A DNA stretch of 13,964 nt. It comes from RPQJ01 sp035554635 (GTDB lineage Bacteria; Pseudomonadota; Gammaproteobacteria; Steroidobacterales; Steroidobacteraceae). The notes beneath the pieces were generated by a model. The model was given only the letters and a program-made list of their open reading frames with translations. It did no database searches and was not told where the DNA came from. The position numbers and the translations under genes are program-made. The stretch's first letter is position 1; each line of letters opens with the position of its first letter. Location: NCBI GenBank assembly GCA_035554635.1, contig DATMIB010000109.1, positions 1-13,964 on the forward strand, given 5' to 3'. Positions 7,013 to 13,107 of this stretch are shown here, one piece after another.

Positions 7013-8296
7013 ATGAACGCACCGCTACGCACGCTGCTGATCGCGCTCGCGCTGATCTCCACGCCCGCGGCGACCATTGCCGCCGACCTCGCGATCGTGA
7101 ACACGCGGGTGTTCGGCTCGCCCGACGATCCGCCGATCGATCGCGGCACCGTCGTCGTGCGCGACGGCCGCATTGCAGCCGTCGGTGCGGACGTGGCGGT
7201 TCCTGCCGGGGCCACCGTCATCGACGGCGCGGGACTCACGCTCGCGGCCGGCTTCTGGAATTCGCACGTCCACCTGCTGCCCGAGGGTTTTACGGTCGCG
7301 ACGCACCCTCCGGCGGACCTCGAACGCCAGTTGCGCGACCTCTTCGGTCGCTGGGGCTTCACGACCGTGTTCGATATCGCGTCGCCGCTCGGCAATGCAC
7401 TTGCGTTGCGCCAACGCATCGAATCGGGCGAGGTTCGTGGCCCCCGTGTGCTCACGACAGGCAACCCGTTCTTCCCGGCCGGCGGCACGCCGATCTACGT
7501 CCGCGAAACCTATCGGGCCCACGGCTGGAACGACGAAGTCCCGACCCCGGCCGAGGCGCGCGCACGTGCCGTCGACCAGCTCGCGCGGGGTGCGGACGCG
7601 GTGAAAGTGTTCACCGGCGCGATCGTCGGCTCGCCACAGGGCGTGGTGCCGATGCGGCCCGACGTCGCGAGCGCGGCCGTCGCTCCCGCGCTGGCAGCGG
7701 GCAAGCCGGCGTTCGCGCACCCGACGGACCCACGCGGCATTCGCATCGCGGTCGATGCGGGCGTGACGGTCCTGGCGCACACGACGCCGACGGAAGGGCC
7801 ATGGCCCGACGCACTCGCCCGGGAGCTTGCGCAGCGTCGCGTCGCGCTCGTGCCGACGCTGATGTTGCTGGACGTGGCGCTCAAGGAGGACGGCGTCCCC
7901 GCGGCGATCCGCGACCGCATGATGGCCGACGCCCAACAGCAGGTGCGCGCGCTGGCCGCCGCGGGCGGCGACATCCTGTTCGGCACCGACGTCGGTTTCA
8001 TTGCCGAGGCGGACACGACCCTCGAGTACCGGCTGATGGCCGGTGCCGGTCTCGACCATCGCGCGATCCTGCGGTCGCTCACGACGACACCCGCTGCGCG
8101 ATTCGGCGACGCGGGACGAAGTGGACGTATCGTCGTCGGTGATCGCGCGGACCTGGTCCTGCTCGGCGGCGATCCCTCGCGCAGCATCGAGGCGTTCGCC
8201 GACGTGCGCTGCACGATCCGGGACGGGCGTGTGATCTATGCCGCATCTTCGACCGCTGCGTCGGCACCCCGCGGGTGCGAGGACCGCGTGCAGTAG
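7013..8296 (+). CDS. secreted metal-dependent amidohydrolase (imidazolonepropionase/prolidase-like)
   Basis: This 427-aa protein of the amidohydrolase superfamily has a signal peptide (1-23, cleavage near TIAA|D), so it should act in the periplasm. The full metal-binding set of a binuclear enzyme is visible: HVH (His85, His87), Lys198 in AVKVF (expected carboxylated lysine), His236 in FAHP, His256 in LAHT, and Asp326 in FGTDVGF. The flanking beta-sandwich strands that typify the family are also present (DLAIVNTRVF at the start; GDRADLVLL and DGRVIYA near the end). Relatives include secreted Xaa-Pro or Xaa-Arg/Lys dipeptidases and hydrolases of cyclic amides; substrate cannot be told. The ribosome site is weak (a GGGGGA run about 19 nt upstream), so the start rests mainly on the signal peptide. 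It follows the M24 gene by 69 bp and may share its substrate flow. Confidence 0.92.
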   Translation: MNAPLRTLLIALALISTPAATIAADLAIVNTRVFGSPDDPPIDRGTVVVRDGRIAAVGADVAVPAGATVIDGAGLTLAAGFWNSHVHLLPEGFTVATHPPADLERQLRDLFGRWGFTTVFDIASPLGNALALRQRIESGEVRGPRVLTTGNPFFPAGGTPIYVRETYRAHGWNDEVPTPAEARARAVDQLARGADAVKVFTGAIVGSPQGVVPMRPDVASAAVAPALAAGKPAFAHPTDPRGIRIAVDAGVTVLAHTTPTEGPWPDALARELAQRRVALVPTLMLLDVALKEDGVPAAIRDRMMADAQQQVRALAAAGGDILFGTDVGFIAEADTTLEYRLMAGAGLDHRAILRSLTTTPAARFGDAGRSGRIVVGDRADLVLLGGDPSRSIEAFADVRCTIRDGRVIYAASSTAASAPRGCEDRVQ

Positions 8297-8361
8297 CGGC
8301 GGCCGCTGAAGGATCGCAACGCATCGGTTCGATGCGGCCGCGACGCTGCCAGGGGGTTGTG

Positions 8362-8937
8362 ATGAGACCACTGCGATATTTCATCAACGTCACGCTTGAC
8401 GGCTGCTGCGACCATCGCGCCGGATTCGCGGACGAAGAGCTGCATCGTCACGCGGCCGAGAACCTCGAACGGGCGGATGCCCTGCTGTTCGGCAGGGTCA
8501 TGTACGAGATGATGGAGGATGCGTGGCGTGTGCCGGCGCAGCCGCGACCACGACCGGATTGGATGGCAGACTGGATGGAACCCTTCGGCCGCACGATCGA
8601 TGCGGCGAAGAAGTACGTCGTGTCGAGCACCCTGGAGCGGGTCGACTGGAATGCGGAACTCGTGCGCGGGGACCTGGAATCGTCCGTCCGGCGACTCAAG
8701 CAGCAGCCGGGCAAGGGGCTGTTCGTGTCGGGCGTGCAACTTCCGCTGGCCTTGGCACAGCTGGGCCTGATCGACGAATACAAGTTCGTGATCCATCCAA
8801 GAGTTGCCGGGCATGGCCCGACAGTGCTCGCGGGGCTGTCGCAGCACCTCGACCTGCAACTGGTGGGCCGGCGCGAGTTCCGCTCGGGAGCCGTGGCGCT
8901 GTGTTACGAGCCGAAGGGGCGAACCGCTCGGTCCTGA
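8362..8937 (+). CDS. dihydrofolate-reductase-like family protein (RibD C-terminal domain)
   Basis: This 191-aa single-domain protein has the RibD-C/DHFR-like fold, a family of probable NADPH-dependent reductases mostly without known substrates. Visible signs are the N-terminal strand with FINVTLDG (7-14), LLFGRVMYEM (41-50; equivalent to the GRxTYE motif), VSSTL (87-91), and the C-terminal block FVSGVQLPLALAQLGLIDEY (121-140) followed by HPRVAGHGPTVL. The usual GG before the last helix is SG here. The start at ATG 8362 is supported by AGGGGG at 8351-8356 and by matching the family N-terminus; a GTG at 8275 inside the upstream gene is rejected. It lies 65 bp after the amidohydrolase stop on the same strand. 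It need not belong to the same pathway. Confidence 0.85.
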   Translation: MRPLRYFINVTLDGCCDHRAGFADEELHRHAAENLERADALLFGRVMYEMMEDAWRVPAQPRPRPDWMADWMEPFGRTIDAAKKYVVSSTLERVDWNAELVRGDLESSVRRLKQQPGKGLFVSGVQLPLALAQLGLIDEYKFVIHPRVAGHGPTVLAGLSQHLDLQLVGRREFRSGAVALCYEPKGRTARS

Positions 8938-8996
8938 ACCGACCGAACAGGGGGGAGCCGTCAGAAGTCACGTGCCCTGCCCAGGGCCGCGTCTGT

Positions 8997-9048
8997 CGAG
9001 CGGAGTCCGGCGCGATGGGCCGGGCCTCCGCTCGCTGACGCGCGTCAG
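8997..9048. terminator. convergent hairpin and palindrome, probable bidirectional terminator
   Basis: Between the convergent reductase-like gene and the E2 gene, CGAGCGGAG (8997-9005) pairs with CTCCGCTCG (9026-9034). Nested inside, CCGGC (9007-9011) pairs with GCCGG (9019-9023). Immediately next is a perfect 14-bp palindrome, CTGACGCGCGTCAG (9035-9048), which contains the E2 stop codon. There is no T tract on either strand. A small extra stem GCCCT/AGGGC lies at 8974-8987. The rest of 8938-9044 holds nothing recognisable. Confidence 0.5.
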
Positions 9049-10349
9049 GACAGTTGCGCTGGCGTTTCGAGCAACTCGCGCAAGGTGCCGAGGAACTTCG
9101 CGCCGGTGGCGCCGTCGACCACGCGGTGATCGCACGACAGCGTCAGCGTGACCACCTTCGCGACCGCAGGCTGCCCATTGCGTGCGACGATGCGGTCGCT
9201 CGCCGCACCGACCGCCAGGATCGCAACCTGTGGCGGGTTGATGATCGCGTCGAACCGGTCGACGCCGAACATGCCCAGGTTCGAGACCGTGAACGTCCCG
9301 CCCGTGATTTCGTCGCGCGTGAGCTTGCCGCCGCGGGCGCGCTCGGCCAGGTCCGCGACCTCCGCCGCAATTTCCGCGACACCCTTGCGGTCCGCCGCGC
9401 GCACGATCGGCGTGACGAGCCCGTTTTCCGAGGCGACGGCGACCGCCACGTCGGCTTGCGCGAACTTGAGGATTTCCTCGCCCTGGAGCTGCGCGTTGAC
9501 CTCCGGATGACGGACGAGTGCGAGTGCCGCCGCACGCACGATCAGGTCGTTGATCGAGACTTTCGCGGCACCTCCGGCATTGAGCGACGCGCGGTGGGCC
9601 GTCAGCGCCGTGAGGTCGACGTCGGCCGCGAGCCGGTAATGCGGAATGGACTGCTTCGACTCGAGCAGGCGGCGTGCGATCGTCGCGCGCATCGACGTCA
9701 TGCGCTCGCGTGACGGTGCGGCTGCCGAGGCAGGCGAGGCCTGTGCAGCGGTCGCTGGCGAAGTGCCGGAAGTGGCAGCCGCGGGTCCGCTGGCGGTTGC
9801 CGGTGTGGTGCCGCCGCCCTGCAGCCGCGCGGCGTAGGCCTCGACGTCTTCCTTCGAGACGCGACCGTGCGTGCCGGTGCCCTTGATCTGCGTGATGTCG
9901 ACGCCGAGCTTCTCGGCGAGCCGTCGCGCAATCGGGCTCACCTTCGCGGCGCCATCGCCGCTGCCGTCGCTCGCTGCAGTTGCAGCAACAGTTGCAGCCG
10001 CCGCCGGTGCCGCGGCGGGGGCACTGCCCGCGTCGGGTTCGAAACTCGTGTCGGCCGGGCGGAACCCGCCGATGAAGCCGTCGATCTCGGCCTCGCCGAC
10101 CTCCGGTGCGGCGAACACAGCGATCAGCGCACCGACGTTCTCGGTCGCACCGACATCGGCGAGGATGCGGCGCACGGTGCCTGAGACCGGCGCCTCGACC
10201 GAGTTGACGATCTTCTCGGTCTCGACGTCGAGCAGCGTGTCGCCCCTGGTGACCGCCTGCCCCGGCGCGGCGTGCCACGCGGTGATCGTGCCCTGTGTCA
10301 TCTCGATGCCCCACTTGGGCATCGTGATCGGAAAAATGCGTTGACTCAT
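9045..10349 (-). CDS. dihydrolipoamide acyltransferase, E2 of a 2-oxoacid dehydrogenase complex
   Basis: This 434-aa protein has the full E2 architecture. The lipoyl domain spans about 3-80 with the lipoylated Lys46 in DVETEKIVNS. An Ala/Pro-rich linker (about 104-135) leads to a peripheral-subunit-binding domain (137-172, VSPIARRLAEKLGVD...GTGTHGRVSKEDV). A second Ala/Thr-rich linker (178-212) leads to the catalytic domain (213-434), with the active-site motif SCDHRVVDG (His408, Asp412). It transfers an acyl group from lipoamide to CoA in pyruvate-, acetoin- or branched-chain-type complexes; which one cannot be told. No E1 or E3 gene is in the window. The gene is last in the minus-strand block, starting 34 bp after the AhpD-like gene, with only a weak ribosome site. 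One lipoyl domain is typical of acetoin or branched-chain-type E2s. Confidence 0.95.
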   Translation of the reverse strand: MSQRIFPITMPKWGIEMTQGTITAWHAAPGQAVTRGDTLLDVETEKIVNSVEAPVSGTVRRILADVGATENVGALIAVFAAPEVGEAEIDGFIGGFRPADTSFEPDAGSAPAAAPAAAATVAATAASDGSGDGAAKVSPIARRLAEKLGVDITQIKGTGTHGRVSKEDVEAYAARLQGGGTTPATASGPAAATSGTSPATAAQASPASAAAPSRERMTSMRATIARRLLESKQSIPHYRLAADVDLTALTAHRASLNAGGAAKVSINDLIVRAAALALVRHPEVNAQLQGEEILKFAQADVAVAVASENGLVTPIVRAADRKGVAEIAAEVADLAERARGGKLTRDEITGGTFTVSNLGMFGVDRFDAIINPPQVAILAVGAASDRIVARNGQPAVAKVVTLTLSCDHRVVDGATGAKFLGTLRELLETPAQLS

Positions 10350-10383
10350 TGCGTTGCGCTTGCCTGTGCGTAGGGGTGGACGC

Positions 10384-10953
10384 TCACGCGGCGACTTCGC
10401 CGGCGAACGAGCAGTACGGTTCCTTCTCGACCAGGTCGAGCACGAACGAGAGCTTCGCCATGCCCGAGACGATGGCCATGACGACGCCGAGCTCGAGGAT
10501 GTCGGCCTGTGAGAAGTGGGCGCTCAATCGCCGGTGCAGCTCCGGTGTCATGCGTCCGTCGGGGTTCGTGAGCGCGACTTCGCGCGCGTATGCGATCACC
10601 GCCTTTTCGGCGTCGGTGAACGGGCCGGTCTCGAAGTCGAGCATCGCGTCGACCTGCGCCTGGGAAATGCCGGCTTCGAGCGCGCCCGGCACGTTCTGCT
10701 TGTTGCAGGTGCGACAGCCGTGCAGCAGCGACAACTCGAGCCGCGCCAGCTGCTTGTAGCGCTGGTCGACCTTGCCGCCGAAGAAGATGCCGGCGTAGAA
10801 CCGGTTCATGACGAAGTCGAGCATCTCGGGGTTGGACGCGAAGACCTCGACGAAGGTCGGTTCGCCGGTGAGCCGGTTCAGCGTGTCCCACGCGAGGTGG
10901 AACTTCGGGTCGAGCTCCGCGCGCGGCGTGCGCGCAAGCAGGGTGTTGGACAT
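10384..10953 (-). CDS. carboxymuconolactone decarboxylase/AhpD-like protein
   Basis: This 189-aa helical protein of the CMD/AhpD family contains the redox-type CxxC motif (Cys80, Cys83 in HGCRTCNKQN). In true AhpD, a Glu 12 residues before the first Cys and a His 4 after the second complete the proton relay. Here the positions are Gln68 and Asn87, so peroxidase-reductase activity like AhpD is doubtful. AhpD is known to draw electrons from a lipoylated E2, and the next gene encodes an E2, which makes a lipoamide-linked thiol role attractive but unproven. The ATG at 10953 is fixed by a strong AGGAGGT (10957-10963); the frame runs open for another 31 codons without family similarity. It lies 50 bp after the SDR stop. 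Confidence 0.85.
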   Translation of the reverse strand: MSNTLLARTPRAELDPKFHLAWDTLNRLTGEPTFVEVFASNPEMLDFVMNRFYAGIFFGGKVDQRYKQLARLELSLLHGCRTCNKQNVPGALEAGISQAQVDAMLDFETGPFTDAEKAVIAYAREVALTNPDGRMTPELHRRLSAHFSQADILELGVVMAIVSGMAKLSFVLDLVEKEPYCSFAGEVAA

Positions 10954-10956
10954 GCG

Positions 10957-10963
10957 ACCTCCT
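10957..10963 (-). promoter_or_regulatory. ribosome binding site of the AhpD-like gene
   Basis: AGGAGGT on the minus strand is a near-perfect Shine-Dalgarno, ending 3 nt before ATG 10953. It decides this start over upstream in-frame candidates, and is the strongest such site in the window. Confidence 0.8.
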
Positions 10964-11003
10964 GTTCGACGGTGTGCGGTGCTCGCGGCCGCGGATGATT
11001 GCC

Positions 11004-11900
11004 TCACTGGCTCGAGCGGAAATACTCCGGCTTGCCACCCGGCCATTCGCTGTCACCCCAGCAGGTGTGACCGCCGTCGACGACGAGCGTTTCGCCCGTC
11101 ACGAACTTGCCCGAGTTGGCGGACAGGTAGACCACGGCCTCGGCGATGTCCTGCACGTCGCCGAGCCGCTTCATCGGGTTGGTGTGATGGAAATGGTCGA
11201 CGGCGCCTTCCGGGTAGACGTTGAGGCCGCTCGTGGCGATCGCACCGGGGGCGATGCAGTTGACACGGATGTTGAGCGGCGCCCATTCGGTCGCGAGCGT
11301 CTTGCTCAGGTAGATCACGCCCGCGCGAGCAGCGGTCGTGTGGGCGACCTGCGGCATGCCGCGCCAGATCGTCGCGACGATGTTGACGATGTTGCCGGGC
11401 TGGCCGCGGTCGCGCCATGCGCGGGCTGCGGTCTGCATCATGTACCAGGCCCCGCTCAGGTTGGTGTCGATCACGGCGTTCCAGCCCTTGACCGAAAAGT
11501 CGATCGCGTCCTGGGGAAACTGCCCGCCGCCGTTGTTGACGATCGTGTCGAGCCGGCCGAAGCGCTCGAGCGTCGTGTCGATGAGCCGCTGCACGTGTTC
11601 CGGCTCGCGAATGGTCATCGACTGCGTGGCGACTTCGCGACCGACGTGCTGGCGGACGCCGGCGGCCGTCTCGTCGAGCATTTCCTGGCGACGGCCGCAG
11701 ATCATCACGTCGGCGCCGAGCCGCGCGAGCAGGTAGGTGATGCCGCGGCCGATGCCGGTGCCTCCGCCCGAAACGATGAAGACCTTGCCGTCGAGCAGGC
11801 CCGGCCGGTACACGGTCTCGAGTGCCGCGAGTTCCTCGTCCGAAAAGCCCCAGTCGTGCGGGTTCGAAGTTGGCTGTAGACGCTCGACCTTGGCTGTCAT
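11004..11900 (-). CDS. short-chain dehydrogenase/reductase, PECR-like (trans-2-enoyl-CoA reductase type)
   Basis: This 298-aa SDR has an N-terminal extension of about 35 residues before the Rossmann fold. The nucleotide-binding motif is SGGGTGIGRG (44-53), the NNAG-equivalent is NNGGG (122-126), and the C-terminal part carries VNCIAPGAI (213-221) and GETLVVDGG (269-277). The classical YxxxK is replaced: the segment reads HTTAARAGV (187-195), placing Thr188 and Arg192 at the Tyr and Lys positions. The same AARAGV pattern occurs in peroxisomal trans-2-enoyl-CoA reductase (PECR), so reduction of an enoyl- or dienoyl-CoA with NADPH is the best guess. The gene overlaps the thiolase by 4 nt (ATGA), indicating translational coupling, and has GAGGT at 11906-11910. 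It fits a beta-oxidation-like pathway. Confidence 0.88.
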   Translation of the reverse strand: MTAKVERLQPTSNPHDWGFSDEELAALETVYRPGLLDGKVFIVSGGGTGIGRGITYLLARLGADVMICGRRQEMLDETAAGVRQHVGREVATQSMTIREPEHVQRLIDTTLERFGRLDTIVNNGGGQFPQDAIDFSVKGWNAVIDTNLSGAWYMMQTAARAWRDRGQPGNIVNIVATIWRGMPQVAHTTAARAGVIYLSKTLATEWAPLNIRVNCIAPGAIATSGLNVYPEGAVDHFHHTNPMKRLGDVQDIAEAVVYLSANSGKFVTGETLVVDGGHTCWGDSEWPGGKPEYFRSSQ

Positions 11901-13105
11901 GATCGACCTCTGTGCAGTCCCAGCACGGACACGCTTGCGACATTGCGATTCGGGATGCCGCCCAGGTTATGGGTCAGCCCCAGCGCCGGGGCGGCGAGCT
12001 GGCGCGCGCCCGCGCGACCGAGCAGCTGGGTATAGATTTCGTAGGCCATGCGCAGGCCCGACGCGCCCACCGGGTGGCCGAAGCACTTGAGCCCGCCGTC
12101 GGTCTGGCATGGGATCGCGCCGCCGCGGTCGTAGCGACCGTCGAGCACGTCGTGCACCGCGCGACCGGGCGCCGAAAACCCGAGGTCTTCCATCAGCACG
12201 AGTTCGGTGATCGAGAAACAGTCGTGCACTTCCATCAGGTCGATTTCGGCCGCGGCGTCCGTGATGCCGGCCTCGTGGTAGGCGCGTCGTGCGGCGAGTC
12301 GTGTCGTCGGCGTGTGGCTGCCGTCCCAGCTCGCGTGACCCATCTCGACGCCGTTCGACGGCGCGAGCGCGAGCGCCTTGATCGTCACCATGTCGCGCTT
12401 GCCGAGCGTCGCCGCGATCGCGGGGGTCGTGACGATCGCGCAGGCGGCGCCGTCGCTGACGCCGCAGCAGTCGTAGAGGCCAAGCGGGTAGGCGACCATC
12501 GGCGCGGCGAGCGCCTGCTCGATCGTGATGCGATTGCGCAGGTGCGCCTTGGGGCTGTCGACCGCGTTCTCGTGACTCTTCCACGAGACGTGCGCCATCG
12601 CGCGCTTGACGTCCGCCATCGCGTGACCGTGCCGCGCGGCGTAGGCGGCACCCAGTTGCGCGAACGCGCCGGGAGGCGTGAAACCGGGCTGCCAGAGGTC
12701 CTCGAACGTGCCCTTCGTGCGCTCGGGCAAGCCAGCAAACCCGGTGTCCTTGAGTTTCTCGACGCCGAACGCGAGCGCGATGTCGACGGCACCGGCGGCG
12801 ACCGCATAGGCGGCCCCACGCAGCGCCTCGGTGCCGGTCGCGCAGAGGTTCTCGACGCGCGTGACCGGCACGTTCGGCAGGCGCAGCGCCATCGACAAAG
12901 GCAGCCCCGACCGGCTGACGCTCTGTTCCTGGTAGAAGACGCCGAGCCAGGCCGCCTCGATGCGATCGCGCTCGATCCCCGCATCGGCGAGCGCCTCGCC
13001 GAACGCTTCGACCATGAGGTCGTCCGGGCTTGCGTCCCAGCGTTCGCCGAAACGCGAGCACCCCATCCCGACGATTGCGACCTTGTCCCTGATCCCGCTG
13101 GCCAT
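11897..13105 (-). CDS. SCP2/SCPx-type thiolase (acetyl-CoA acyltransferase)
   Basis: This 402-aa thiolase is of the sterol-carrier-protein-X group, which cleaves 3-oxoacyl-CoA with CoA. The nucleophile Cys88 lies in ENLCATG. The SCP2-type HDCF motif is at 294-297 (its Cys296 replaces the C-terminal Cys of classical thiolases), and GHPVGASG (343-350) supplies His344. The full catalytic set is thus intact, unlike the related steroid side-chain aldolases (Ltp2 type), where these residues are replaced. Family members usually work with an OB-fold/zinc-ribbon (DUF35) partner, and just such a domain is encoded 2 bp upstream. The start ATG 13105 has GAGGGG (13112-13117) lying within the end of the upstream gene. 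There is no fused SCP2 lipid-transfer domain. The substrate is probably a branched or cyclic acyl-CoA by analogy, not by direct evidence. Confidence 0.93.
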   Translation of the reverse strand: MASGIRDKVAIVGMGCSRFGERWDASPDDLMVEAFGEALADAGIERDRIEAAWLGVFYQEQSVSRSGLPLSMALRLPNVPVTRVENLCATGTEALRGAAYAVAAGAVDIALAFGVEKLKDTGFAGLPERTKGTFEDLWQPGFTPPGAFAQLGAAYAARHGHAMADVKRAMAHVSWKSHENAVDSPKAHLRNRITIEQALAAPMVAYPLGLYDCCGVSDGAACAIVTTPAIAATLGKRDMVTIKALALAPSNGVEMGHASWDGSHTPTTRLAARRAYHEAGITDAAAEIDLMEVHDCFSITELVLMEDLGFSAPGRAVHDVLDGRYDRGGAIPCQTDGGLKCFGHPVGASGLRMAYEIYTQLLGRAGARQLAAPALGLTHNLGGIPNRNVASVSVLGLHRGRS

Positions 13106-13107
13106 CG

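Noticed and set aside
8275..8361. GTG 8275 as start of the DHFR-like protein
   Set aside because: It overlaps the amidohydrolase end and adds residues without family similarity; ATG 8362 has a clear AGGGGG site.
8974..8987. Small stem GCCCT/AGGGC after the DHFR-like gene
   Set aside because: Five base pairs only; the larger nested hairpin at 8997-9034 is the better terminator candidate.
10984..10993. Palindrome CGCGGCCGCG between the SDR and AhpD-like genes
   Set aside because: Short and made only of G and C, so expected by chance in this DNA.
11897..13105. Thiolase as a retro-aldolase of the Ltp2 type
   Set aside because: Cys88, the HDCF motif and His344 of a working thiolase are all present, whereas Ltp2-type aldolases have replaced them.
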